64,000 bases of DNA from Halalkalibacter alkalisediminis (GCF_028610705.1 NZ_JAQQWT010000016.1:33212-97211); one strand, 5' to 3'. Positions 1-9,408 are shown, counted from the first letter of the stretch. Numbers and translations: made by a program. Notes: a model not told the origin generated them from the letters alone.

Positions 1-1208
1 TGAACAGCTTGCCCATATCGTGTTGACAATACAGGATATGAAGTCGTTGACGGTCTTGGGTGTGCCGTTTTGAGGACTTGATCTTTTAAAATGTTAAGAG
101 GGGCTTCATTCCACTCTGCCATTTCATCAAATGAAGACATGCGTGCTGCCGGTTTATTCCCTGCTTCAGCCAATTTAATGATATTTTCATCGTTCATGAT
201 GTAGTTCAAAAGAATGGCTGCTTCTTCTTTGTGTTTCGTATCTGTTGAAATTCCCCAGTTCCAATCTCCTGACGGTGATACTTGTTCCCCATCGTTACTT
301 CTTGGGTAATAGGTAATTCCCCATTCCGTATCAGGATAGTCCTGTAATTTGTTCCATTGCCATGAACCCATTAACATCATAGCTGCGTTTCCATCTTCAA
401 ATTCAGTAGGTGTCGGTTGTAAATTTACTAATCCCTCAGTGGTAAACTTCTGAAGGTATTCTAGTGCTTCCACCGTTTTAGGTCCATTCACGTAACCATC
501 AACAGTTGAACCGTCTTCAGCAATAAAACTTCCCCCATTACTCCAAACAGTTGGTCCTGTGAAATAGATAATCCATTCACCATAGTCTAGTGTCCAGTTT
601 ACCCCATAGATGCCATTCTCTTTGTCTGTTAAAGTCTTAGCTGCTTCATAGAATTCATCCCATGTCCACGCTTCTTCCAATGTAGTAGGTGGTGTAATTC
701 CTGCTTCTTCTAACATTTTGACATTATAAAACAATGCGACTGTTGATTCTGTTGGTCCAACCGTATATAGATTCCCATCAAATGTACCTTGTGTAATAAT
801 CGATTCGACAAAATCATCCTGATTTTCTACAAGTCCATCAATTGGTTGAATGATTCCAGCCTCTGCATAGTTTGCGACATTCGGGCCATCTAATGCGACT
901 AGATCAGGTAATGTATTGCTTGTCGCACCTGCTGAAATTTTATCTTCATAGGCATATTTATTACCTCTTGGAATAAATGTAATTTCTGCCTGCATTTCAC
1001 CTTCATACTCTTCGTTGAATTGTTCAATCACTTGTTTATACGTTTCTGACATATCTCCTTCTGGATGCCATAATGATAATGTAACTTCCCCACCATCTGA
1101 TGGATTATTGCCACTTTCTGTACTAGCCGTATCATCACTAGAAGAACATCCAGTAGCAAATGCTGCAGCCGTTAATAATGTAAGGATACTTAAACCAAAA
1201 CGTTTCAT
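1..1208 (-). CDS. ABC sugar transporter substrate-binding lipoprotein, 3' end outside window
   Basis: The minus-strand frame is open from an ATG at 1206-1208 to the window edge, giving about 402 residues with no stop. The N-terminus is a lipoprotein signal: a short basic start, a hydrophobic stretch and a lipobox ending AAFATGCSSSD. The body has family 1 extracellular solute-binding features: VTLSLWHPEG after the linker, an AL(F)YNVKMLEEAGI segment, a WTWDEFYEAA segment and a GNAAMMLMGSW segment. A strong ribosome site (GAGGGGGAAG) precedes the ATG. It should be anchored outside the membrane and deliver an unknown sugar to an ABC importer whose permeases would lie beyond base 1. A cre-like site lies about 130 bases upstream. 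The substrate cannot be read from the sequence. Confidence 0.88.
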   Translation of the reverse strand, partial: MKRFGLSILTLLTAAAFATGCSSSDDTASTESGNNPSDGGEVTLSLWHPEGDMSETYKQVIEQFNEEYEGEMQAEITFIPRGNKYAYEDKISAGATSNTLPDLVALDGPNVANYAEAGIIQPIDGLVENQDDFVESIITQGTFDGNLYTVGPTESTVALFYNVKMLEEAGITPPTTLEEAWTWDEFYEAAKTLTDKENGIYGVNWTLDYGEWIIYFTGPTVWSNGGSFIAEDGSTVDGYVNGPKTVEALEYLQKFTTEGLVNLQPTPTEFEDGNAAMMLMGSWQWNKLQDYPDTEWGITYYPRSNDGEQVSPSGDWNWGISTDTKHKEEAAILLNYIMNDENIIKLAEAGNKPAARMSSFDEMAEWNEAPLNILKDQVLKTAHPRPSTTSYPVLSTRYGQAV

Positions 1209-1333
1209 GTAACTTCCCCCTCTAATCTTTTTAATGTTTGCGTTTACAACATTGAATACAGTTTTGAATGATTGATTACTTTTGGCTTCCCCCCTTTTTT
1301 GTTTCAATTTCTTATAAGGTCATTGTATATGTA

Positions 1334-1347
1334 TTTAAGCGCTTTCA
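1334..1347 (-). promoter_or_regulatory. cre-like catabolite repression site
   Basis: Read on the minus strand the site is TGAAAGCGCTTAAA, matching the CcpA consensus TGWAANCGNTNWCA at all but one defined position. It lies upstream of the partial sugar-binding protein gene. The role is inferred from the motif and position. Confidence 0.5.
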
Positions 1348-1608
1348 AAACGAGGTATATCTTTGATTTTTGTTCAAATTCTTACTGTATGTGTCTTAAT
1401 AAATCGTTACATCATGAGACACAAAACGCTCTTAGGACATAAGAAGTTTTCACCCTTAGCAGCTTCTTTATGTGGGATAACAAAAGTAACCCATCCTCAA
1501 CTTTGGCACACCCTCTTGGATACCACCTTTTACACTTCCCCCTATTTACTCTTTGTCTTCATCACTAACCACTCCTGACTTTTAGAGTATCTTGCCTTGT
1601 TATATTAA

Positions 1609-1833
1609 GGCTGTTTTCGTATACTTTGTTGTTTTTATGGCTTACGGTCCTTCACATGTTCGTTCCATTGCGCTCCAGCCACTCGCTTTCTTGCTAAGGA
1701 GGTGCCGAGCCTCCTCGGCTGCGCCTGTGGGGTCTCGCCCCTACCTCTGCATCCCGCAGGAGTCGAGTGACTTCCGCTCCATTTCACTACGTGGAAAAAC
1801 TATTTCATAGCAACAATCATTACGAAAACAGCC
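1609..1833. repeat. MITE-like element with imperfect terminal inverted repeats
   Basis: The left end GGCTGTTTTCGTA (1609-1621) is repeated in inverted orientation at 1821-1833. Extending inward, 19 of the first 23 bases of the two ends match, ending in TTGTTG/CAACAA. The roughly 200-base interior is locally GC-rich, unlike its AT-rich flanks, and has no convincing gene. This is the architecture of a small non-autonomous element or dispersed intergenic repeat. No clear target-site duplication was seen, and copy number elsewhere cannot be judged here. Confidence 0.6.
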
Positions 1834-1848
1834 TATGTTAAAAATTAA

Positions 1849-1884
1849 AAAGAGCATTACCGATGTGGTAATGCTCCCTTTTGT
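1849..1884 (-). terminator. Rho-independent terminator of the nitrilase gene
   Basis: A stem formed by GAGCATTAC and GGTAATGCTC lies just past the stop codon of the minus-strand gene. It is followed, in the transcribed direction, by a T-rich run (A-rich on the plus strand at 1840-1850). Confidence 0.8.
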
Positions 1885-1895
1885 TAGAGTTTAAT

Positions 1896-2654
1896 TCAAT
1901 CCATATATTCAATTTGAAATTCTGTAGAAATTAAAGTCATATCATCCAAATTCCAATCAAAGATTAATATAGCTGATTGATCTGATTTATGCGTAAGGAG
2001 TCGTTTACCATTTTTAATAACCAAGCTTTCAGCATTCCAAAAAGAAACAGACTTATCTTCACCAGTACGATTACACACAAATATAGGCAATCCAGTATCA
2101 AAGGATCTTTGTTCCCACTCACCGTTTGGTCCGTGTAAACCTGGCCCCCAAGAAGAGGGAGCAACTAGAATTTCTGCCCCTTTGTTCAATAATGAATCAG
2201 CGATGCTTTTTGGATAGGAATCTGCACAAATCAACACACCAACTTTTACATAGCCCAAATCTATTGATTCAATGAACTCACCTGATGTAGACCAATTATC
2301 TACCCTTGCCAGCTTTTTTTGTTTTCCTACCAATTCACCTTTCTGATTAATGACAAAAACGGAATTGTAGAGTTGATTATCTTGTTTTTCTGCACAACCA
2401 AGAAATACAGTCGCTTTTACCTGTTCCACCATATTAGAAAAATGAGTCATCCATTTATCGGGTTGTTCTTTGATCCAATCCGTTCCAATGATATGAGTAA
2501 ACTGTAATCCGCTACTAGCTAATTCTGGTGTTATCATCCAATCTACTTCTTTTTTTTCAGCAGACTTTACGGCTCTTTCAATAAGATTTTGATTATATAA
2601 AACATCACCAGCAATCAGTTTTAAATGTAATAAGGCAATTCTTATTTTTCTCAT
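1896..2654 (-). CDS. carbon-nitrogen hydrolase (nitrilase superfamily)
   Basis: This 252-residue protein is a compact nitrilase-superfamily enzyme that hydrolyses a non-peptide C-N bond (amidase, omega-amidase or carbamoylase type). The catalytic triad is visible: Glu in MITPELASSG, Lys in GKQKKLARV and Cys in VGVLICADSYP. The length is at the short end but complete for single-domain members, and there is no signal peptide, so it is cytoplasmic. The start follows a good ribosome site (GAAAGGAG). It lies downstream of, and co-directional with, the binding protein and two-component genes, about 60 bases away, so a shared transcript is possible. The substrate is unknown. Confidence 0.82.
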   Translation of the reverse strand: MRKIRIALLHLKLIAGDVLYNQNLIERAVKSAEKKEVDWMITPELASSGLQFTHIIGTDWIKEQPDKWMTHFSNMVEQVKATVFLGCAEKQDNQLYNSVFVINQKGELVGKQKKLARVDNWSTSGEFIESIDLGYVKVGVLICADSYPKSIADSLLNKGAEILVAPSSWGPGLHGPNGEWEQRSFDTGLPIFVCNRTGEDKSVSFWNAESLVIKNGKRLLTHKSDQSAILIFDWNLDDMTLISTEFQIEYMD

Positions 2655-2713
2655 TGGTTAACTCCTTTCGCACTATTTCAACATTTCTCCTACGATGATA
2701 GCGAGAAGGATGA

Positions 2714-3961
2714 TTAATACTGCTGCTGCCTATAACTCTCAAACATTAGCTCTAACCTCTCAAGGTAAGCATCAACATCACGATCGAAAAAGAATCGCTG
2801 TGAAATTTTTCTGAAATCCTCCTCAGCTGCTGTTCCTCCAATCCAATAGTGGTTTGGCCAATTCACTGATTTTCCTTGGTTTATACGATCAGCCAACAAA
2901 ATGACCCCCTCCGTGTTCATTTGGACGCCTTTAATGGCACTAATATTTCCCTCATAATCGGAGAACTTTTGCGCATTTTCCTTTTTAACAAGAAACTCCA
3001 AGAACTTTTTCGCTTCTTCCGGATATTTAGTATCTGCTGAAATGGCAAAACCACCATCTACTCCTCCAAGTACTTTGTTTCTTTCTGGATCAGCTGTTAC
3101 CGGGAATGGAAAGATACCATAATTGAAATTCGCATCTAGCTTCTCAAGATTGGGTATCTCCCAAACTCCAATTATACTCATCGCTCCTTCTCCATTGATG
3201 AATGCTTGATTTAATTCAGCTCCCTCTGTACTAAATGAATTCTCTTGAGCGAAGTCTAAAATCTCTAACATTTGGTTAGAGATTTTAATCCATCTATCGT
3301 CTTCTGACAGGTCTAAATGATTCTTGTTTAGTGTCTCCCAATATTGACTGTCGAACGTGTTGGCTACTAATGATAGATTAAATACGCTTATTCTTTCTAA
3401 GTCTTTATTCGCCATTAAAATCGGTTGTTGGCCTGTTTCTCTTAATTTCTTTAAGGTTTCTAGAAACTGATCCCATGTTGTTGGAATATCAAGCTTCAAT
3501 TGAGCAAAAAGATCTTTATTATAAATCACTCCAACTGCATTTTGTGATAAGGCGACTCCATACATCCTATCCCCAATTAAATAACGATTTTGAATAGTAG
3601 GATCGATTTCCGCAATAAAATCCTCATGTGTTAGATCTAATAGATACCCTTTTGTTGCACGTATGACATAATCTTGTTCGATTGGATACGTAATAAAAAT
3701 ATCAGGTATATCCCCACGAGCAAGCCGAGTCTTTAGCACTTCCATGCCACCTGGAACACTTACTTGCTTCACTTCTATATCAGGATACTCTGATTCAAAT
3801 GCTTCAATCATCTCGTCAAAGAATTCAACCACGTTCATTTTCGTCTGAAAGAATTCAATTTGTTTCTTCTCTTTTTCCTGTTGAACATTCTCCTCCAACG
3901 AACATGCGCTCAAAAATAAACTAGTTATCACAATACAACTTAAAATGTGCCTTTTTTTCAT
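2714..3961 (-). CDS. extracellular solute-binding lipoprotein (family 1)
   Basis: This 415-residue protein starts with a lipoprotein signal (MKKRHILSC..., lipobox LSAC), so it is a membrane-anchored extracellular receptor. The body has the family 1 sugar-binding fold signature: YNKDLFAQLKLDIPTTWDQF, a GEGAMSIIGVWEIP segment and GGVDGGFAISADTKYPEEA. No permease genes accompany it. It lies 25 bases after the response regulator and in the same direction as the kinase-regulator pair. It may therefore present ligand to that kinase, as in other YesM-YesN loci with dedicated binding proteins, or feed an importer encoded elsewhere. The ribosome site AAGGGGGG supports the start. The ligand is not known. 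Confidence 0.87.
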   Translation of the reverse strand: MKKRHILSCIVITSLFLSACSLEENVQQEKEKKQIEFFQTKMNVVEFFDEMIEAFESEYPDIEVKQVSVPGGMEVLKTRLARGDIPDIFITYPIEQDYVIRATKGYLLDLTHEDFIAEIDPTIQNRYLIGDRMYGVALSQNAVGVIYNKDLFAQLKLDIPTTWDQFLETLKKLRETGQQPILMANKDLERISVFNLSLVANTFDSQYWETLNKNHLDLSEDDRWIKISNQMLEILDFAQENSFSTEGAELNQAFINGEGAMSIIGVWEIPNLEKLDANFNYGIFPFPVTADPERNKVLGGVDGGFAISADTKYPEEAKKFLEFLVKKENAQKFSDYEGNISAIKGVQMNTEGVILLADRINQGKSVNWPNHYWIGGTAAEEDFRKISQRFFFDRDVDAYLERLELMFESYRQQQY

Positions 3962-3986
3962 TTTGAGCCCCCCTTAATAAGAAAAA

Positions 3987-5144
3987 TTAATCCCCTCTTC
4001 GAAATTGACTCGGAGTGACAGACAGACGTTTTTTAAACACTTGACTAAAATATCGTTGATCACTGTAACCCACCATATGGGCAATTTCATAGTTTTTAAG
4101 ATCTGTTGTTTTTAGCAGTACGCAAGCATGTTCAATCCGAAGATTTGTAAGATATTCTAGAAACGTTACTCCTGTTTTTTGCTTAAATAAAACGCTAAAA
4201 TAACTTACACTAAAATCGACTTCTTCAGCGACCGATTCGATGCCAATTTCTTTTGTGAAGTTTTCCTGCATGTACAACTTCGCTTTTTGAATCGCTGCAT
4301 CTTGGGAGTATTGGGAATGAAATTCATTTTTTATATCTCCTTCTGAAACCAATTTCATTTTTAAAAAGGAAGCAGATTCAAGCAATTTACAAGTCTGCTG
4401 ATAAGACAGGTACAAGTTGTTTATTCCTTTGACCTCTTTCCCTATTGCTATTTTCACAAGTATACCTATCTGATCACTTAACTCCCGCATCGTTGACTTA
4501 ACCTTATGATCCAATGTAACGTCCTCTTTATAATGCGTATATACGAGCACATAGCTTGTACGATCAAATTTATAGAAGAAAACGTCTGTGAACCTTTCTA
4601 ATACTTCTTGGTCTACCCACTCCTTCAAATGTTGTTCATCACTGTCCGAAGGTTTATTAAACTCTATTTTAACAATGACATATGTCTGATCGTCCTTTGT
4701 TGTACTTCCTAGTGTTAGCGCTTCGTAAATGCCATGTTTGCGATATTCATACTTTTTATTTTGCTCGCCTTCATATTTTATAATAACTCTACGTAAACAA
4801 TCTTCTAACTCTTCATGGTCTATCGGCTTTAAAATGTAATCGAAAGCGTTATGTTGTAACCCTTCTTTTGCATATTTAAAATCGTTGTATCCACTTAATA
4901 AAATCACTTCCGGTTTAGATGGAAAGGTTTGAACCCTTTTTAATAATTCAAGTCCATTCATTTCTGGCATACAAATATCGGTAATAACAATTTCGGGTTG
5001 AATATCCTTAATGAGAGAAACCGCATCCTGTCCATCATTTGCCGTTCCAGCAACCTCACAATTAATAGCTTGCCAATCAATGATTTTCTGTAAACTTTTG
5101 AGAATGAGCGATTCGTCGTCGACTAGTATCACTTTATATGTCAT
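3987..5144 (-). CDS. AraC-type response regulator (YesN-like)
   Basis: This is the cytoplasmic partner of the adjacent kinase. The N-terminal receiver domain (about residues 3-115) has the acidic pair VDDE, the phosphoacceptor Asp in VITDICMPEMNG, and the Lys in ILKPID. A variable linker follows, then a C-terminal AraC double helix-turn-helix (about the last 100 residues: ENFTKEIGIESVAEEV, then IAHMVGYSDQRYFSQVFKK). The frame opens 15 bases earlier, but the ATG at 5144 has the better ribosome site (GAGGGTGA, 7 bases before), giving 385 residues. The gene overlaps the end of the kinase gene by about 11 bases, indicating translational coupling. It probably activates a nearby sugar-uptake operon. 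Confidence 0.9.
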   Translation of the reverse strand: MTYKVILVDDESLILKSLQKIIDWQAINCEVAGTANDGQDAVSLIKDIQPEIVITDICMPEMNGLELLKRVQTFPSKPEVILLSGYNDFKYAKEGLQHNAFDYILKPIDHEELEDCLRRVIIKYEGEQNKKYEYRKHGIYEALTLGSTTKDDQTYVIVKIEFNKPSDSDEQHLKEWVDQEVLERFTDVFFYKFDRTSYVLVYTHYKEDVTLDHKVKSTMRELSDQIGILVKIAIGKEVKGINNLYLSYQQTCKLLESASFLKMKLVSEGDIKNEFHSQYSQDAAIQKAKLYMQENFTKEIGIESVAEEVDFSVSYFSVLFKQKTGVTFLEYLTNLRIEHACVLLKTTDLKNYEIAHMVGYSDQRYFSQVFKKRLSVTPSQFRRGD

Positions 5145-6891
5145 TTTGTTCACCCTCACTTAGCGGAAATGTAAGCTTAATCGTTGTTCCCTTCGTCTCC
5201 TCCGAACAGATCATCAAGCCGTAACGTTCTCCATAAAAAAGTTTAATCCGTTCTTGAACATTCATTACTCCACATCCGATGTTCTGATTCGAGATGTTAT
5301 TCCCTTGATTACATTGATTAAAGGTGGCAAGGACATCCTTAGTAATCCCTACTCCATTATCTTTAATAAAGAAAAAGCCGCCACTGTTAGAGATGCCTCC
5401 TCGAATCGTAATAACCCCATCTGTCTTATTACGGTCAAACGCATGAATTAAAATATTCTCCACCAATGGCTGCAGTACGAGTTTTAACATATGATAGTGC
5501 TCTAGCTGTTTATCGATTTCAATTTCAAACGTAAACCGTTCATTAAATCTAACTTTTTGAATCTCCATATAACTTATGACATGACGCACTTCATTACCGA
5601 TCGTCACTTTATCATCTGTATTAATACTAATTCGAAGTAGCTTTCCAAGATTGATCGTCATTTTACTGATGTCTCTACTTCCATGTAGCACCGCCATTGA
5701 ATTGATTGACTCAAGCGTATTATATAAAAAGTGTGGGTTGATCTGATTTTGTAATACTTGAAACTCTGCTTTTCTTTTTCGTTCCTGTTCATTTTTCACC
5801 CGACTTAACAGGGTGGATATTTCCTCTACCATTCGATTAAAGCCCATCGCTAGTTGATTTAACTCTCTTACAGAAAACGCTTTCATCCTTGTGTTCAATT
5901 GTCCCTTTTCTATCTTTTTCATATTCGATTGAAATTCTGTAATAAAATGGATAACTTTATTTAAGAATATTTGTTTAAAGCAGATGACGAACACTGATAC
6001 AAGAATCACTAAGAAAATGGTTACATGACGAATCACTCTTGTTTCATTCGTAATGAAACTCCAAGGTTTGATCGATATGAGAAAATAGTCGGAAGGAACG
6101 TTCTCATTAAATTGAATGGGAATGAACGAAATTAAACTTTTTTCATTATCCCAATCATCAATTAAGGTCCCAGATTGACTGACCTCCATTCCATTTGGAA
6201 GATCAACCGACTCACCAATCATTTGATGATGGACACTATAAACAATCTCTCCTTTAGGATTGACAATCATTTCCTGTGATCCTGGTTGTTGAAGAGCCTT
6301 AAACACTTCATCTAATCGATCCAGTTTCACATCAAGAATCAGATATCCGATGTCACTAAGGTTGTTTATATCTTTAATGACACGTCCTTGCGAGAAAATG
6401 AGATTCTCATTTTCAACAAACTTATCTCTATCAACAGTCGAGATCCACACAGGCCGTCCTTCTTCGCCTACCATCATCTTGTAAAACTCTGATTCCTGAA
6501 ATTGTTCAAACGATGGGGTTAGCGTTCTCTTAAAACTATAAACTTGTCCGGAAGCACTATAAAGAACTAAATCATCAAGTTTTGACTGACCATATAGCAG
6601 TCCTGCAATTGCCTGGCCTTGATAATAAAAATCCAACAATGACTGCTCATCATTATGCTTAATAAAGTCTTGAACTTCTCTAGAAGAGGTAATGTAATCG
6701 GATAGCGTGTTCACCTCAGAAGTAATCATATTTAAATTAAGATCTAACGCATTTAAAGTTTGTAACGTCTCATCGCCCACCTTGTTTTTTAACGTTGAGG
6801 AGGTTACATGGTACGAAACAAAACCTAATATAAAAATAGGCATTAAAATAAAAAACAAAAATGCAATGAGAATTTTCTTTTGAAATTTCAT
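5134..6891 (-). CDS. sensor histidine kinase (YesM/LytS type)
   Basis: The 585-residue membrane kinase has TM1 at about 7-29, an extracellular sensor region of about 250 residues, TM2 at about 287-306, HAMP at about 307-360, the His_kinase module with phosphoacceptor His387 in INPHFLYN, and a HATPase domain with the N box (LVENILIHAF) and DNGVGI. This order is that of Gram-positive carbohydrate sensors. It phosphorylates the regulator encoded directly downstream, with which it overlaps. The extracellular part resembles a Cache-type ligand domain in length and layout, but I cannot assign a ligand. It is probably the first gene of an operon reading kinase, regulator, binding protein and perhaps nitrilase. 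Confidence 0.92.
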   Translation of the reverse strand: MKFQKKILIAFLFFILMPIFILGFVSYHVTSSTLKNKVGDETLQTLNALDLNLNMITSEVNTLSDYITSSREVQDFIKHNDEQSLLDFYYQGQAIAGLLYGQSKLDDLVLYSASGQVYSFKRTLTPSFEQFQESEFYKMMVGEEGRPVWISTVDRDKFVENENLIFSQGRVIKDINNLSDIGYLILDVKLDRLDEVFKALQQPGSQEMIVNPKGEIVYSVHHQMIGESVDLPNGMEVSQSGTLIDDWDNEKSLISFIPIQFNENVPSDYFLISIKPWSFITNETRVIRHVTIFLVILVSVFVICFKQIFLNKVIHFITEFQSNMKKIEKGQLNTRMKAFSVRELNQLAMGFNRMVEEISTLLSRVKNEQERKRKAEFQVLQNQINPHFLYNTLESINSMAVLHGSRDISKMTINLGKLLRISINTDDKVTIGNEVRHVISYMEIQKVRFNERFTFEIEIDKQLEHYHMLKLVLQPLVENILIHAFDRNKTDGVITIRGGISNSGGFFFIKDNGVGITKDVLATFNQCNQGNNISNQNIGCGVMNVQERIKLFYGERYGLMICSEETKGTTIKLTFPLSEGEQNDI

Positions 6892-7406
6892 AAAAACCCC
6901 TATTGTCCTAAATAAATTTGTGTTAGAGAAATACTATCATACGAATAGGATCAAGTATACAAGGTATTAATGGGATATGAACGACGAACTAAAAGACAGA
7001 CAAACATCATTTATACAATATAACCATCATTCATTACCGCAGTGAATAAACATCCTATCCATTTTATCGTATTTGAAATAATGTGCTGTTCATACGAGGC
7101 ATTCTTTTGATTTATGTTTAAATTATTATTATAAGAGATGTCAGACCTGCTAAATAGATTCAGAATAAAAGTGGACTCCTTTAAAAGTTGAAAAAGCGCG
7201 TCATCATTATCACTTACAATGATGATAGACTTTCCCTGCGATTATCAAATATACCAATCAAGATTCCAACAGATCCCCAAAAAAATGTAAGATAATCTAA
7301 TATGAACTACTACGAAAAAACAACATTTTTTTTGTTAATAGTGCCAATTGTCTGTTTTTTAAATCACCTATAAACTAATAGAAACCATATAAAAGGAGTG
7401 GATGAA
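6892..7406. other. intergenic region between divergent kinase and broken ATPase gene
   Basis: These 515 AT-rich bases hold the promoters of two divergent genes but no supported open frame. The hairpin TCATCATT...AATGATGA occurs at 7201-7225 without a clear T-run. A weak candidate promoter for the plus strand has TTGTCT at 7348-7353 and TATAAA at 7369-7374, with 15-base spacing. Confidence 0.5.
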
Positions 7407-8504
7407 ATGGCAGGAATTGTATTGCGTAATGTTTTTAAGACCTATGACAAAAATGTACATGCTATAACAGACTTTAATTTAGATGTTCAAGACAAAGAAT
7501 TTATCGTTTTTGTAGGTCCTTCAGGATGTGGAAAATCAACTACCTGACGAATGATTGCTGGTTTGGAAAAAATCTCTCAGGGTAACTTATTTATCGATGA
7601 TATTTATTCAAATGATTTAGCTCCAAAAGACCGTGACATTGCAATGTTTTTTCAAAATTACGCACTTTATCCACATAAAACCGTTTTTGAAAATATGGCT
7701 TTCAGCTTAAAAATCCGAAAGATGGATAAAGACGAAATTAATAGACGCGTTCACGAGGCCGCCAACATATTAGGTCTTCAGTCATTTCTTCATCGCAAAC
7801 CAAAAGCTTTGTCAGGAGGACAACGTCAACGCGTTGCTTTAGGCCGTGCGATTGTTCGAAATCCAAAGGTATTCCTTATGGATGAACCATTATCAAACTT
7901 AGATGCAAAACTACGTGTTCAAATGAGAACGGAGATTTCTAAGTTACACCAAAAGCTCCAAACAACAACGATCTATGTAACACATGATCAAACTGAAGCC
8001 ATGACCATGGCAACAAGGATTGTCATAATGAAAGACGGAGTGATTCAACAAATAGGAACACCTAAAGAAGTTTATGAGTCCCCTCGTAATCTTTTTGTCG
8101 CTGGCTTTATCGGCTCACCCGCTATGAATTTCTTTGATGCTAGCATTAGTGAAGATGGTTTTGTAACGATTGGAGATACAAGATTAAAAGTCCCAGCAGA
8201 CAAAATGGTACTTCTAAGAAGCAAAGGATATGTTAATAAACAGTTAGTTTTAGGGATACGACCAGAAGACCTTCATGTTAAAAAGGATTTCATTGCAGCA
8301 AATCCACAAACAACAACCACTGTTACTGTCGATCTTGCAGAGTTATTAGGGGCTGAAACATATTTATATAGCAACCTTAACGAACATACATTTATAGCAA
8401 GAATTGGACCAGAAACTATAATAAAAAATGGAGAGCTGATTGAGCTAGGTTGGAATATGAACCATTGTCATTTCTTTGATAAGGATACAGATTTGAGAAT
8501 ATAA
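7407..8504 (+). pseudogene. ABC transporter ATPase (YurJ/MsmX type), interrupted by in-frame TGA at codon 47
   Basis: An ATG at 7407 with the ribosome site AAAAGGAG opens a frame ([14 protein letters not shown]...) that runs through the Walker A box [10 protein letters not shown] and meets TGA at 7545-7547. It then continues without a shift as RMIAGLEKIS to 8504. Relatives have Leu here (GKSTTLRMIAG), so TTA to TGA is a one-base change. The downstream part has the Q loop (FFQNYALYPH), the signature LSGGQRQRVALGRA, Walker B (VFLMDEPLSNLD), the switch His (VTHDQTEAM) and a regulatory beta-barrel. Reinitiation at ATG 7551 would lack Walker A and could not hydrolyse ATP normally. It precedes the FrlR gene, the place of the YurJ-type ATPase in B. 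subtilis. A sequencing error is the alternative. Confidence 0.85.
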
Positions 8505-8544
8505 TATAAAACATTAATTTTAAATTACATGTTACACCTCTAAC

Positions 8545-8574
8545 TTGTATTATAACGTTATAATACGATATAAT
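8545..8574 (+). promoter_or_regulatory. frlR promoter with palindromic operator between -35 and -10
   Basis: A -35-like TTGTAT (8545-8550) and a perfect -10 TATAAT (8569-8574) are separated by 18 bases. The spacer is almost filled by the perfect 20-base palindrome GTATTATAACGTTATAATAC (8547-8566). The core TATAACGTTATA recurs in front of frlB at 14731-14742. This is the expected place for a GntR/HutC repressor operator, implying autoregulation by the regulator encoded 38 bases downstream. Confidence 0.72.
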
Positions 8575-8603
8575 GAATGTATTAACATACGAGGAGGTGT
8601 ACA

Positions 8604-9344
8604 ATGAAATTAAATAGCTCTACCTCTCAACCCTTATATATTCAGTTAAAAGAAATTATTAAATCAGATATAAAGTCGGGTCAATACACATCAAATCAAC
8701 AACTCCCAACAGAAACCGATCTTTGTGATCAATATTCTGTTAGCCGAATAACAGCTAGAAGGGCCATCACTGATTTAGTAGAAGAAGGTTTTCTAGAACG
8801 AAGACAAGGAAAAGGAACGTTTGTGAAAAGAAGATCTTATAAACGCGAGTTAATTTCTGTAAATGGGTTTTCGGAACATATGTTACAAGTAGGTAGAAAA
8901 CCTCGCTCTCAAGTTTTGTCCTGCCTTATTATTTCTGCAAATGAAAAAACAGCTGATTCACTGTCTATATCAACGGGAGATCCGATTCTAGAATTGAAAC
9001 GAATCAATTACATCGATTCCGAGCCATTCGGATTAGATACATCCTATTATTCTTTAACGCGGTTCCCTAGATTAGAACGATATATCACACAGTCAGATTC
9101 TACTTATCAAACACTTTCCACACATTACAACATTGAAATTGCTCATAATTCAAGAATCTTAAATGTTGTGTTTGCAAATCATAATCAGGCCGAACTCCTC
9201 AATTGTGATTTAGGTACTCCCTTATTCTATACAGAAAAGATTGCCTACGATAAAGATATGATTCCTATACATTCATCTTCACTTTATATCCAAGCAGACA
9301 AAGCCACATTTACGATCAACACTTCTAACCTTGGAAATAAATAA
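8604..9344 (+). CDS. frlR: GntR/HutC-family repressor of fructosamine genes (FrlR-like)
   Basis: The 246-residue protein has an N-terminal winged helix (about residues 8-75: LYIQLKEIIKSDI, then QLPTETDLCDQYSVSRITARRAITDLVEEG and RRQGKGTFV) and a C-terminal UTRA effector domain (about 95-235). Such repressors leave DNA on binding a phosphorylated sugar or amine metabolite. The position between a YurJ-type ATPase and the frl operon matches FrlR (YurK) of B. subtilis, where fructosamine 6-phosphates are the logical effectors. It is convergent with frlD. A second paralog lies at 15530-16261, so which one is the main frl repressor is uncertain. The start has GAGGAGGTG 8 bases upstream. Confidence 0.83.
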   Translation: MKLNSSTSQPLYIQLKEIIKSDIKSGQYTSNQQLPTETDLCDQYSVSRITARRAITDLVEEGFLERRQGKGTFVKRRSYKRELISVNGFSEHMLQVGRKPRSQVLSCLIISANEKTADSLSISTGDPILELKRINYIDSEPFGLDTSYYSLTRFPRLERYITQSDSTYQTLSTHYNIEIAHNSRILNVVFANHNQAELLNCDLGTPLFYTEKIAYDKDMIPIHSSSLYIQADKATFTINTSNLGNK

Positions 9345-9367
9345 AGAAGTCATTGAGAATCATTTAT

Positions 9368-9408
9368 AGGCATGGATCCGTATCTTAGACCGGATTCATG
9401 CCTTCTTT
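9368..9408. terminator. terminator between convergent frlR and frlD
   Basis: AGGCATGGATCCG (9368-9380) pairs with CGGATTCATGCCT (9391-9403) with one mismatch, and TCTTT follows on the plus strand. It lies 23 bases after frlR. The 130 bases between it and frlD contain nothing else that I can support. Confidence 0.75.

Noticed and set aside
1363..1810. Two open frames of about 70 codons on the plus strand
   Set aside because: No ribosome site, composition typical of chance translation, and the second runs through the inverted-repeat element.
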